13,916 bases of DNA from Saprospiraceae bacterium (GTDB lineage: Bacteria > Bacteroidota > Bacteroidia > Chitinophagales > Saprospiraceae). Each line of letters opens with the position of its first letter. Position 1 is the first letter of the stretch. The position numbers and the translations under genes were made by a program. The notes under the pieces were generated by a model. It made no database searches and was not told the DNA's origin. It was given only the letters and a program-made list of their open reading frames with translations. Shown piece after piece: positions 6,369 through 13,916 of this stretch. The DNA lies in assembly GCA_023299965.1 (NCBI GenBank), contig JALZVN010000383.1:1-13916 (forward strand), read 5' to 3'.

Positions 6369-8588
6369 ATGGATTTTGGATACCTTATCAATATATTATT
6401 AAGAGGGAAATGGCTCATCATGGCTGCTGTTATTGCACCTGCTGTAGCCGCTTATCTTTATGTGGATGCGCAAGATAGAACCTATAAGTCTGCGACCACT
6501 ATTTCAACAGGACTATTAGACCCTGCTGGATTTAATCCGGATGATCCAGGAGCGTATATTTCTTCAGAGATACTAGATATTAGTTTCAATAACCACACTG
6601 AAAAAATTCAGAGTGAGTCAATGAAGCGTTTGCTTTCTTTCAAACTTTTGATTCATGATTTGGCTGGAGAAAAATCTCCATTTAGAACACTGGAAGAGGA
6701 GGGAATAGAAAGTATCAAAACAATTAATCTGCAATCACTTGTAAAGTCTCTTGAAGAAAGGATAGAAGCGCTAGATGGTTCACAGTTTGAAAGACAAGAA
6801 GAATTGGATTACCTAGAAGTGGCTCGTGCTTATGAGTATGACAGAGAGTCTATCGATAATGTATTAGTAGTATATAGAAAAGGTAAAACAGATTTATTGG
6901 GTATCGATTTCGAAACAGAAGATCCATTTTTGTCTGCCTTTTGCGCAAGTACATTAGCGGATTTGTTTTTGGTGGTTAATAAGTTTGAGCAAGAGAAGAC
7001 TTATGTAGAGGATTTTGACTTTGCTAAGGCAGATACAGACAAGAAAAAAGCAGCTTTGGATTCATTAAGATACAGTTTGAATAATTATCGAATCAAGCAC
7101 GGTTTGCTTAATATCTCGGATCAGGCGCAGGATATCATAAAGATAAAAAGTGAACTAGAGCAATTAAATACAGAAAGCGCGATCGAAATTGGATCTAGCG
7201 CGGAGTCTATAAAGACTATTGATTCGTATCTAAACAAGGCGGATATCAATGTTATCAGAGACAAAGTAGATAAAATTGCCACTAGTGAAGATGTTACTTA
7301 TTTTACTAATGAAATAGCAGTACTAAGAGACGAATATATTGATAATCCTAGTGAAAAAATATATTCACAAATAGAAGCTTTACAAAGAGAGAAAATTAAT
7401 ACCTATGAGAGAATGGCGAAGCAAGAAAGTGAGGATTTAGGGAATATAAATAAGGATCTTTCAAAAGATTTGTTAGCCACTAAGATTGAGAATGAATTGA
7501 TTAATTCGGCAGGCGTAGCTTCCAAAGAAGCAATTACTGCAGCTTTAGCAAGAAAAAATAGTGAAGCAAGAACATTGTTAACACATTACTCTAGAGTAGA
7601 TAAGTTGACAGGGGATATGAATATTGCTACAGATGCCTATGAAACGGCAAAAGATATAGAAAATGAAGCTAAGGTAGCCTTAACTAAGGCAGCTTATCCA
7701 TTAGCTATCCGTGAAAAAGCAAACGTGGCCGATGAGCCTCAGTCTTCATTAAAGGCAGTGATTACTGCTTTCTCTGGTGTAGTAGGAGGAACCTTTGCCA
7801 CGCTAGCGCTTTTGATGTTGGCTTTTATGGATAATAGCCTAAGTAATACGCATCAGTTTAGAAAATTCAGTGATATCGATTTGATTGGAACGTTGAATGA
7901 GTTGAAGCAAAAGAATGTAAATCTAAAAGAGTTATTTGGGTCAGAATTAAAGAATCCACCTCTTGAGGTATTTAAAGAGTCAGTACGTTCATTAAGACAC
8001 GAAATAGAACAAACTGATAAAAAGGCATTTCTCTTTACGAGTACGAAGGAACAACAGGGCAAGACCTTTTTGATTATCATGCTAGCACATGCACTTACTT
8101 TGAAAGGGAAAAAGGTCTTACTTATAGATACTAACTTCAAGAATAACTCTCTAACTAGAATGTTTGGGGAGAATAATATGAAGAACAAATTGACTTCTCG
8201 TTTACTTGGAGAAGCCAACTTAGATAAAGAATTCGAGACGAAACATGCCAATAGTGCGAGTAGCATGTTCAGCATGGAAAACGTTGATATCCTTGGGAAT
8301 AGGGGAGGTATGTCTTCTCCTTCTGAGTTGTTTGCAGGAAAGGAATTCAGAAAACTCCTTGAAAATTTTACCAATACATACGATTATATCTTTTTAGAAG
8401 GACCTGCGTTAAATAAATATGCAGATTCTAAGGAATTGATTGAATACGTGGATAAGGTAATCACAGTATTTTCAGCGAATAACAGTGTAGACGCGGCGGA
8501 CAAGAAGTCAATTGACTATCTGCAAAAGGTAAATGGCAAACTGATGGGTGCTGTGCTCAATAAGCTGGATATGGCTAATTTGAACTAG
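6369..8588 (+). CDS. Wzz/Wzc-like polysaccharide co-polymerase with degenerate BY-kinase domain
   Basis: This 739-residue protein has the layout of a bacterial tyrosine kinase / chain-length co-polymerase. It has a Wzz-type N terminus (DFGYLINILLRGKWLI followed by TM1, about residues 12-33), a long periplasmic coiled-coil-rich region to about 445, TM2 at about 461-485, and a cytoplasmic P-loop domain from about 535. It would sit in the inner membrane and set chain length or couple polymerisation to export. The kinase motifs are eroded. Walker A is TSTKEQQGKTF (K565, T566), without the usual P-G/S before GK. Walker A' is VLLIDTNF (D587 kept, second acid replaced by N). Walker B is IFLEGPA, with E677 where Asp is normal. 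The tail ends VLNKLDMANLN with no tyrosine cluster. Tyrosine kinase activity is therefore doubtful and a structural role more likely. It is first of four co-directional polysaccharide genes; the next gene follows after 56 bases. Confidence 0.88.
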   Translation: MDFGYLINILLRGKWLIMAAVIAPAVAAYLYVDAQDRTYKSATTISTGLLDPAGFNPDDPGAYISSEILDISFNNHTEKIQSESMKRLLSFKLLIHDLAGEKSPFRTLEEEGIESIKTINLQSLVKSLEERIEALDGSQFERQEELDYLEVARAYEYDRESIDNVLVVYRKGKTDLLGIDFETEDPFLSAFCASTLADLFLVVNKFEQEKTYVEDFDFAKADTDKKKAALDSLRYSLNNYRIKHGLLNISDQAQDIIKIKSELEQLNTESAIEIGSSAESIKTIDSYLNKADINVIRDKVDKIATSEDVTYFTNEIAVLRDEYIDNPSEKIYSQIEALQREKINTYERMAKQESEDLGNINKDLSKDLLATKIENELINSAGVASKEAITAALARKNSEARTLLTHYSRVDKLTGDMNIATDAYETAKDIENEAKVALTKAAYPLAIREKANVADEPQSSLKAVITAFSGVVGGTFATLALLMLAFMDNSLSNTHQFRKFSDIDLIGTLNELKQKNVNLKELFGSELKNPPLEVFKESVRSLRHEIEQTDKKAFLFTSTKEQQGKTFLIIMLAHALTLKGKKVLLIDTNFKNNSLTRMFGENNMKNKLTSRLLGEANLDKEFETKHANSASSMFSMENVDILGNRGGMSSPSELFAGKEFRKLLENFTNTYDYIFLEGPALNKYADSKELIEYVDKVITVFSANNSVDAADKKSIDYLQKVNGKLMGAVLNKLDMANLN

Positions 8589-8644
8589 GCAGACCTCATT
8601 ACGCACTTTTATCAACCTACTATTATTAATCACCTTGAGTGCGA

Positions 8645-10054
8645 ATGGCAGAAAGTGAAAAGTCATACTGGATAAAATCTGGTATCATTACTCTATTAGA
8701 TAGATTCTCCATGTTGGTCTTCGGATTTTTGGGTTTCTACCTATTGATAAGGATATATGATAAAGAGGTTTTTGGCTATTGGGTCTTATTCCTTAGTACG
8801 GTTACGTTCTTTGAGGTAGGTCGCAATGGGTTGATCCAAAATGGATTGGTAAAGTTTCTCACGACTGCCAAAACAGATGATGAAAGAGGGCGGATATCTA
8901 CGGCCTCTATGGTTCTAAACATTATCCTTTCTTTTTTTAATGTTATTGTATTAATTATCCTCGTTGCTATTGGACCTTTATTTGTTTCCTGGTTCCAAGC
9001 AGAAGTCATTCAAGATTTAATCTATATCTACACTATTACCACATTGGTAATGATTCCGATGCAGCATTTTATTTTTGTGCAGATAGCTCATTTGGACTTC
9101 AAAGGTCCCATGGTGGCTAATTTTGTGAATAAAGGAGTATTGTTCTTTTTTATCGCTTATTTATTTTTGAGTGCCTCTCCTATGCCTCTAGTATACCTTG
9201 CTTATGTACAAATTATTGGAGCGATTGGAGGATCATGCATTGCTTTTTATTTTGCTAGAGAATATTACAGATTCAGTAAAGAAATTGACTGGGCTTGGGT
9301 ATCAAAACTATATAAGTACGGAAGGTTTACCTTTATGACCAACCTTAGTACCATGCTATATAAGAGTATCGACACTTGGATGCTTGGTGCCTTACTTTCA
9401 TCTACTAGTGTAGCTTTGTATAATTTGTGTATGAGAGTCAATAATTTACTGGAGGCACCGACACAAGCTATTGCACAGATAGTATTTCCACAGTCCGCAA
9501 AAAAAGGAGAATCAGAAGGACCAGAAGCGATTAAGAAACTGTACGAAGGAGCTGTTGGAGCAATCTTGGCTTTAGTTTTACCTGCAGTTCTATTTGTATT
9601 CGTTTTTCCAAATTTCATAGTGAAATTTCTAGGTGGAACAGAATACGTGGAAGCCGTTCCTATACTAACGATAACAGTGTTTTACGCCTTGTTTTTACCT
9701 TTTGCAAATCAATTTGGAACCATACTTGATTCTATCGGTAAGCCACAAACCAACTTAGTATTTACACTGCTAGGAGCATTGATAAATATCGTATCCAATT
9801 TCTTTTTTATTACGCGTTATGGCGTTATTGGAGCTGCCTATGGAACGATTACAACTTATGTGGTAACTTTTGTGCTCAATCAAGTTGTGCTCAATAAAAT
9901 GTTCAAAATTACGTGGTGGAAAGCTATAGTGGCAATACCCAACTTCTACATGATGGCCTTTGGAATTATTTTTGGTAGAAAGAAAGTAGAACCTCTTCAA
10001 CCTGGTAATCAGAAACTTACTACTAAGAAAGAGGATGAATTGGTAAATAAGTAA
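8645..10054 (+). CDS. Wzx-type polysaccharide flippase (MOP/MATE superfamily)
   Basis: About 469 residues, almost entirely hydrophobic helices (roughly 12-14 transmembrane segments), the usual size for O-antigen/exopolysaccharide flippases. The N terminus (SYWIKSGIITLLDRFSMLVF) and the segment I-L-D-S-I-G-K-P-Q-T-N followed by a hydrophobic stretch and YGVIGAAYGTITTYV are typical of the polysaccharide biosynthesis branch of the MOP exporters. The family moves undecaprenyl-diphosphate-linked repeat units from the cytoplasmic to the periplasmic face. The frame can begin with GTG at 8639, but ATG at 8645 (MAESEKSYW) is preferred because ATG is the usual start and only two residues are lost. A basic, polar C-terminal tail of about 25 residues follows the last helix. 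The glycosyltransferase gene starts 17 bases after its stop, so the two are probably cotranscribed. Substrate cannot be read from sequence. Confidence 0.88.
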   Translation: MAESEKSYWIKSGIITLLDRFSMLVFGFLGFYLLIRIYDKEVFGYWVLFLSTVTFFEVGRNGLIQNGLVKFLTTAKTDDERGRISTASMVLNIILSFFNVIVLIILVAIGPLFVSWFQAEVIQDLIYIYTITTLVMIPMQHFIFVQIAHLDFKGPMVANFVNKGVLFFFIAYLFLSASPMPLVYLAYVQIIGAIGGSCIAFYFAREYYRFSKEIDWAWVSKLYKYGRFTFMTNLSTMLYKSIDTWMLGALLSSTSVALYNLCMRVNNLLEAPTQAIAQIVFPQSAKKGESEGPEAIKKLYEGAVGAILALVLPAVLFVFVFPNFIVKFLGGTEYVEAVPILTITVFYALFLPFANQFGTILDSIGKPQTNLVFTLLGALINIVSNFFFITRYGVIGAAYGTITTYVVTFVLNQVVLNKMFKITWWKAIVAIPNFYMMAFGIIFGRKKVEPLQPGNQKLTTKKEDELVNK

Positions 10055-10070
10055 ACATGTTGTTATACTC

Positions 10071-11345
10071 ATGAAGCAGAACATAGATATCATATATTTT
10101 ACTCTATTTAGATGGAAAAGTGAATTTTCATCTATCTCTCATGCGTTTGGCAAAGAACTAGCTAATCAAGGATCAAGAGTATTTTATATAGGACACCCAT
10201 TCACTTACAAATATTTATTGTCTTCAGAAAACCGTGATTTATTAAATGGATCATTACCGAGTTCTCTAAAGTGGTCTGAAGAAAAGGTTGAAAATATATC
10301 GCCTAATTTTCACTCCTTGATTCCACCATTGGTCATGCCTATCAATTGGATGCCACCTGGAAACCTATATGAATTTTTTCTTCGTAGAAATGAAGAAAAA
10401 ATTAGAAGTGCTATAGACGATATAATTGCCCAATTTGATATCAAAGAGTATGTATTGATCAATTGTTTTGATCCTTTTTTTCCGGATATAGCTTCTAGAA
10501 AATTACCACCATTGGTCAATATTTATCAGTGCGTAGATGATATTTCGCAGAATGCATATACCCTGAGGCATGGACTAGAACTTGAGAAGAGACTTGCAAG
10601 AGCAGCAGAACTCGTATTGGTGACCAGTACCAATTTGAAACAGGTGATGTCTTCATACAACGATAACATTGAGATATTACACAATGCTGCTGATGTAGAT
10701 AATTTTAGCAGAGCGATGACGGATACCTTTGAACGTCCTGCAGAGATAGCACATGTAGAAGGAGACATCATAGGTTTTACTGGAGCTTTAGATCCTGTAA
10801 GGATTAACTATGATTTATTGACTGCTATTGCAGATGCCTATCCAGATAAGACATTGGTATTGGTTGGACCATATCAGCAAGAATTGGTAGATAAAGCAGG
10901 TTTAACAAAGAGGGGGAATATAATCCTTACTGGCTCAAAACACATTTCTATGTTGCCGCAATATGTGCACTTTATGGACACATTAATAATTCCTTTTTAT
11001 TGTAATCAATTGACTAAGAGTATTTACCCTTTAAAAATAAATGAATACCTTGCTTCTGGAAGGTCGGTGATATCTACTAATTTTTCTGTAGATATAGTCG
11101 GTTTTAAAGAGGTTATACATCTAGTAGACTGCGATGAGGATTTTATTGGGTGTATCCCAGCTGCTATAGAAGATAAAAGTCCGACAGCAATTGCGGAAAG
11201 AGTCGCGGTGGCAAAGACGAATACATGGGAAAAGCGCGTTCATCAATTTTGGAATATTATTAATGAGCAAAACGAAGCGGAAAAGCAAGTGAATAATCAC
11301 ACATTAGCATTAAAGAAAAGCAGCAATATTGATGAGCTTTCTTAG
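10071..11345 (+). CDS. GT-B fold glycosyltransferase (GT1/GT4-like)
   Basis: This 424-residue soluble protein has two-domain GT-B architecture. The N-terminal acceptor half starts IDIIYFTLFRWKSEFSSISHAFGKELANQG (written here only as a pattern: beta strand, then helix over residues 5-33). The C-terminal donor half opens near residue 233 (GFTGALDP, then TLVLVGPY). The donor-binding signature lies at about 319-335, Y-P-L-K-I-N-E-Y-L-A-S-G-R-S-V-I-S-T with E325, matching the family's P-x-K-x-x-E-x-x-A-x-G-x-P-V motif. It would add one sugar from a nucleotide-sugar donor to the lipid-linked repeat unit at the cytoplasmic face. Donor and acceptor cannot be predicted. It resembles the TuaH-like branch of GT families, but that is an impression only. 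Its 3' end overlaps the acyltransferase gene by 14 bases, indicating translational coupling. Confidence 0.83.
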   Translation: MKQNIDIIYFTLFRWKSEFSSISHAFGKELANQGSRVFYIGHPFTYKYLLSSENRDLLNGSLPSSLKWSEEKVENISPNFHSLIPPLVMPINWMPPGNLYEFFLRRNEEKIRSAIDDIIAQFDIKEYVLINCFDPFFPDIASRKLPPLVNIYQCVDDISQNAYTLRHGLELEKRLARAAELVLVTSTNLKQVMSSYNDNIEILHNAADVDNFSRAMTDTFERPAEIAHVEGDIIGFTGALDPVRINYDLLTAIADAYPDKTLVLVGPYQQELVDKAGLTKRGNIILTGSKHISMLPQYVHFMDTLIIPFYCNQLTKSIYPLKINEYLASGRSVISTNFSVDIVGFKEVIHLVDCDEDFIGCIPAAIEDKSPTAIAERVAVAKTNTWEKRVHQFWNIINEQNEAEKQVNNHTLALKKSSNIDELS

Positions 11346-11967
11346 AGATAAAATAAATACAAGTCCTGGGTTCAAAAGATTTGCGCACCGTTTACTCGTG
11401 CCCAAAGATGACTACCGTCCAAGATGGTGGGTGCGTAAATTGTTCAACCCGCTATTCGTATATAAGAAGGGGAAGAGAACTTCTATTAGGTCTACTGCTA
11501 GGATGGATATCCTGCCTAAGTACCTATTTTATCTTGGCAACGCTGGGATTATAGAAGACTATACTGTTATTAATAATGTTCTTGGCGACGTGATCATAGG
11601 AAACAATTCCCTCATCGGACTTAGATGCACCGTAATAGGACCGGTAGAAATAGGCAATGATGTTCTTTTGGCGCAAAACATTGTACTTTCTGGTCAAAAC
11701 CACGGTTACGAAGATATCTCGATGTCAATACGAGAGCAAAAGAGTATCACAAAAAAGATTGTAATAAAAGATCAGGCATGGATAGGCGCAAATGCAGTAA
11801 TAGTGGCTGGAGTGACAGTAGGAAAGCATAGTATAGTGGCGGCTGGATCTGTTGTGACAAAGGATGTTCCTGATTTCTCCATTGTAGGAGGGAATCCAGC
11901 CAAAATATTAAAGCAATACAACGCAGAGACTAAAGATTGGGAGAGAATTAAGAAAAGCTACGTGTAG
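11332..11967 (+). CDS. Hexapeptide-repeat (left-handed beta-helix) acyltransferase
   Basis: About 211 residues. After a basic ~65-residue N-terminal region comes a left-handed beta-helix made of hexapeptide repeats (about residues 75-195): GDVIIGNNSLIG, GPVEIGNDVLLAQ, then WIGANAVIVAGVTVGKHSIV, then AAGSVVTKDVP and IVGGNPAKILK. The loop NHGYEDIS holds the expected catalytic His124, as in WbbJ/CatB/NodL-type O-acetyltransferases. It probably transfers an acetyl or similar group from acyl-CoA to a sugar of the repeat unit in the cytoplasm, as a trimer (family knowledge). The frame is open from a TTG at 11329, but ATG at 11332 (MSFLRDKI) is the better start. It overlaps the upstream GT gene by 14 bases. 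It is the last gene before a 180-base gap. Confidence 0.87.
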   Translation: MSFLRDKINTSPGFKRFAHRLLVPKDDYRPRWWVRKLFNPLFVYKKGKRTSIRSTARMDILPKYLFYLGNAGIIEDYTVINNVLGDVIIGNNSLIGLRCTVIGPVEIGNDVLLAQNIVLSGQNHGYEDISMSIREQKSITKKIVIKDQAWIGANAVIVAGVTVGKHSIVAAGSVVTKDVPDFSIVGGNPAKILKQYNAETKDWERIKKSYV

Positions 11968-12022
11968 TTATATTCTTGGCGACCTGTTTATTAGTCTGGA
12001 ATTTCAAGCCTCAATAATTATC

Positions 12023-12056
12023 GGAGTACCATGCCTAAAGTACTTCTTTCATTCTT
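12023..12056 (+). terminator. Possible intrinsic terminator after the acyltransferase gene
   Basis: GGAGTAC (12023-12029) pairs with GTACTTC (12040-12046), a 7-bp stem with one G-T pair and a 10-base loop, followed by the T-rich TTTCATTCTT. It is 55 bases past the stop codon of the acyltransferase gene. The T-run is interrupted, so it is a weak terminator at best. Confidence 0.35.
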
Positions 12057-12059
12057 AGC

Positions 12060-12084
12060 CTTGTCATTAACAAGTTCTTGACAA
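12060..12084 (+). promoter_or_regulatory. Overlapping, mutually exclusive short hairpins
   Basis: CTTGT (12060-12064) pairs with ACAAG (12070-12074), while TTGTCA (12061-12066) pairs with TGACAA (12079-12084). The two stems share bases and cannot form together. They lie between the possible terminator and the promoter-like box at 12124. Whether this is regulatory or chance in AT-rich DNA is undecided. Confidence 0.25.
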
Positions 12085-12123
12085 AATCAATTGGGCACAA
12101 AATACAAAACAGCTTAAATTGGC

Positions 12124-12131
12124 TATTTTTG
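12124..12131 (+). promoter_or_regulatory. TAnnTTTG promoter box before the small membrane protein / Wzy pair
   Basis: TATTTTTG matches the Bacteroidota -7 consensus. It shares the 12-base core GCTATTTTTGTA (12122-12133) with the promoter of the giant gene (1377-1388). A well-spaced -33 TTG is missing; the nearest, at 12091-12093, is 30 bases away. Transcription would start near 12137, leaving a leader of about ten bases before ATG at 12148. Confidence 0.45.
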
Positions 12132-12147
12132 TAGAAATATAATTTAT

Positions 12148-12264
12148 ATGAGTAATAAAGATAAATTTGAACTTACGCAGCAGGAAAAACTAATAGAGTT
12201 TTTGGGGTATATAGTTCCTTTATTACTCCTGGTAGCACTTTTCGCCAAAATAGTAATCTTTTAA
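12148..12264 (+). CDS. Small single-span membrane protein (38 aa), hypothetical
   Basis: A short ORF from ATG 12148 to TAA 12262-12264. The first ~17 residues are charged and polar (MSNKDKFELTQQEKLIE). The remaining ~21 are a continuous hydrophobic helix starting FLGYIVPLLLLVALF and ending AKIVIF. This is the expected shape of a small inner-membrane protein with a cytoplasmic N terminus. It has a TAnnTTTG box 17 bases upstream, and its stop is 10 bases before the Wzy gene's ATG, so the two are probably cotranscribed. It does not look like a cleaved signal peptide (no A-x-A site, acidic and basic residues mixed). I do not recognise a family. It may be an accessory subunit of the polymerase or, alternatively, a non-functional leader ORF. 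No Shine-Dalgarno is visible, which is normal in this phylum. Confidence 0.6.
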   Translation: MSNKDKFELTQQEKLIEFLGYIVPLLLLVALFAKIVIF

Positions 12265-12274
12265 TTTTACACGC

Positions 12275-13789
12275 ATGTCATCAGTAGCTGCCTTATCGGA
12301 ATGGGTACGTACCAAAGTCGTGGTGGAGAAATTAAATAATCCACTTGGATTCCTGTTGATTATAGGGATAACTGGATTTCTAGGTCTTGCCATCGGATTT
12401 CTAGGCATCAAGATGGGCGTATTACTTTTCGCTGCGATAGTGGGCATACCTTTAATGTTGTGGATGTTTGTGAATGAGCAAGTTGGCTTAGCTGCTTGCC
12501 TCGTTATTGGATTCCTAATACAATTGAGTTATAAATTTGGAGATTATCCAGTGGGGACGATGCTCGATGGCCTGACCATGTTTTTGGTAGTGACTGTACT
12601 TGTGAAGCAAATCCAGAAACCAGATTGGGGGTTTGCTAAAAGTCCAATTAGTTACTACATCATAGGTTGGATGGCATATAGTTTTATCCAAGTGTTGAAC
12701 CCAATGGCTCAGTCATTACTAGCATGGGTATACACCGTGCGTTCAATGACCTTGTTGATTTTACTGTATTTTGTTTGTTGCTACTCTTTCAGCTCGCTAG
12801 CGCGTATCAAATGGGTACTCAAATTAACTATAGCGCTAACCTTGGGCGCGGCGCTTTATGGATTGAAACAAGAATGGTTAGGACTAGCAGATTGGGAACG
12901 AGCATGGTTATATGCAGATCCTTTACGAGCGGAACTAATTGTACAATGGGGGAGAGAAAGAGTGTTTTCTATCTTTTCTGATCCTACTACTTTTGGAATA
13001 TTGATGGCCTATATGGCAGTGTTCTGTGTTATTCTGGGATTAGGTGCTTTTAAGCCTTGGCAAAGAATAGTGTTGATAGGATCTGCAGTAGCAATGGTTT
13101 TGTCCATGGCATATGGAGGGAGTCGTACCCCAGTAGTATTGATACCAGCTGGATTTGTGTTTTATGTAATCCTGACGCTTCAGACGAGAGTAATGCTCTT
13201 CACAGGGGTGTTTTTTATATTTGGTACGGCCGCCATGATGAAGGGGACATCTAACCCTGTTATGCTTAGAATTCAATCTGCGTTTAATCCCTCAAAAGAT
13301 GCTTCTTTTGAAGTACGGGAGAAGAGTCAGGAGATGATTAAGCCATTTATCCAAAAGCATCCTTTTGGTGCGGGTATGGGTACTACAGGTATTTGGGGGC
13401 GCCGTTTTTCTCCTAATCACTGGTTGGCAGATTTTCCACCAGATAGTGGATATGTACGGGTAGCGGTAGAGATGGGCTGGATAGGATTGATCCTTTACAT
13501 GGCCTTGCTTTTCAAGATACAACAGCAAGGGGTGTACTACTATATTCGGGTAAAAGATCCCCAAATCAAAACCCTATACTTGGGTTTAAATGTGATCGTA
13601 TTTTTATTGATAGTAGCTAGTTTCCCGCAGGAAATTATAATTTTGCTACCCACCAGTATTATTTTTTATATTACTGCAGCGGCTATTGTGCGATTGAAAG
13701 ATTTTGACCCCGCCTTTAATGAAGCCATTGCCGCTGAGCAAGAAGCTTTAGCCCTTAGCCAAGAAAAAGAATTGTCTACTATAGATTAA
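12275..13789 (+). CDS. Wzy-type polysaccharide polymerase (O-antigen ligase/polymerase family)
   Basis: This 504-residue polytopic membrane protein has about 11-12 hydrophobic segments. Family features include S-D-P-T-T-F-G (from residue 235) after a long periplasmic loop, G-G-S-R-T-P (residues 281-286), and H-P-F-G-A-G-M-G-T-T-G (from H362). The last is followed by PDSGYVRVAVEMGWIGLIL, the typical end of the large periplasmic loop and start of a helix in O-antigen ligase/Wzy proteins. It would polymerise flipped repeat units at the periplasmic face of the inner membrane, working with the flippase and the Wzc-like protein. A WaaL-type ligase is the main alternative; the surrounding Wzx, Wzc-like and GT genes favour polymerase. 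The start at 12275 is 10 bases after the small membrane protein. The C-terminal ~40 residues are polar and acidic. Confidence 0.85.
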   Translation: MSSVAALSEWVRTKVVVEKLNNPLGFLLIIGITGFLGLAIGFLGIKMGVLLFAAIVGIPLMLWMFVNEQVGLAACLVIGFLIQLSYKFGDYPVGTMLDGLTMFLVVTVLVKQIQKPDWGFAKSPISYYIIGWMAYSFIQVLNPMAQSLLAWVYTVRSMTLLILLYFVCCYSFSSLARIKWVLKLTIALTLGAALYGLKQEWLGLADWERAWLYADPLRAELIVQWGRERVFSIFSDPTTFGILMAYMAVFCVILGLGAFKPWQRIVLIGSAVAMVLSMAYGGSRTPVVLIPAGFVFYVILTLQTRVMLFTGVFFIFGTAAMMKGTSNPVMLRIQSAFNPSKDASFEVREKSQEMIKPFIQKHPFGAGMGTTGIWGRRFSPNHWLADFPPDSGYVRVAVEMGWIGLILYMALLFKIQQQGVYYYIRVKDPQIKTLYLGLNVIVFLLIVASFPQEIIILLPTSIIFYITAAAIVRLKDFDPAFNEAIAAEQEALALSQEKELSTID

Positions 13790-13812
13790 TAAAACCATCA
13801 CACTAAAATATT

Positions 13813-13916
13813 ATGAACCGAAGAGTGAACTTAATATTATCCGTTCTGCTTGCTGTACTTTGCACTGTGCAAACTACCCAAGCGCAAGAAGTCAATGTAG
13901 ATACCCTGGTCTATCC
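13813..13916 (+). CDS. Secreted or outer-membrane protein, partial (N-terminal 34 codons)
   Basis: An ATG at 13813, 23 bases after the Wzy stop, opens a frame that runs off the window. The visible residues are a textbook signal peptide (MNRRVNLILSVLLAVLCTVQ, then TTQAQ) with likely cleavage after A-Q, and a mature start EVNVDTLVYP. There is no lipobox cysteine at the cleavage site, so it is probably not a lipoprotein such as Wza. The close spacing suggests it belongs to the same operon as the polymerase. Too little is present to assign a function. Confidence 0.75.
   Translation, partial: MNRRVNLILSVLLAVLCTVQTTQAQEVNVDTLVY

Noticed and set aside
7853..8374. 173-codon minus-strand ORF
   Set aside because: Opposite the P-loop domain of the Wzc-like gene, whose plus-strand motifs are clear; shadow frame.
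8639..8644. GTG start for the flippase, and likewise TTG at 11329 for the acyltransferase
   Set aside because: An in-frame ATG follows within two codons and one codon respectively; ATG is the far more usual start.
12724..13254. Plus-strand ORFs of 85 and 65 codons within the polymerase gene
   Set aside because: They overlap the polymerase frame, which has continuous family motifs; no independent evidence.

Overview
The window looks like chromosomal DNA of a member of the Bacteroidota. Three things support this: a giant secreted protein ending in a gliding-motility / type IX secretion (T9SS) type B C-terminal domain, promoter-like TAnnTTTG boxes of the Bacteroidota sigma factor, and AT-rich genes without obvious Shine-Dalgarno sequences. 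The 'C...GCDS' repeats and HYR domains are frequent in Saprospira/Lewinella-type marine Bacteroidota. That lineage guess is inference only.

Layout. (1) 1-1210, minus strand: the N-terminal 403 codons of a secreted HYR-domain protein that runs off the left edge. (2) 1211-1480: a divergent intergenic region with a perfect inverted repeat, a good Bacteroidota promoter for the rightward gene, and a hairpin at that promoter's predicted transcription start. (3) 1481-6211: a 1576-residue modular surface protein (signal peptide, seven ~60-residue beta-propeller-like repeats, four Ig/PKD-like modules, fourteen ~41-residue two-cysteine repeats, a SprB-like repeat, T9SS type B sorting domain). (4) 6369-11967: four co-directional polysaccharide genes: a Wzz/Wzc-like co-polymerase with a degenerate kinase domain, a Wzx-type flippase, a GT-B glycosyltransferase and a hexapeptide acyltransferase. 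(5) 11968-12147: a small regulatory gap with hairpins and a promoter-like box. (6) 12148-13789: an overlooked 38-codon single-span membrane protein directly before a Wzy/O-antigen-ligase-type polymerase. (7) 13813 to the end: the start of another secreted protein.

Together, genes 4-6 form part of a Wzx/Wzy-dependent exopolysaccharide or O-antigen locus. The GT extends the lipid-linked repeat unit, the acyltransferase decorates it, Wzx flips it, Wzy polymerises it, and the Wzc-like protein would control chain length or export. The initiating phosphoglycosyltransferase and the outer-membrane exporter are not visible here. Two large surface-protein genes beside the locus suggest a cell-surface/adhesion region, though a functional link is inference.

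I see no defence system, CRISPR array, RNA gene or insertion sequence. The most unusual items are the split HYR domain, the repeat architecture of the giant protein, the start-site hairpin, the kinase-degenerate Wzc-like protein and the small membrane protein next to Wzy.
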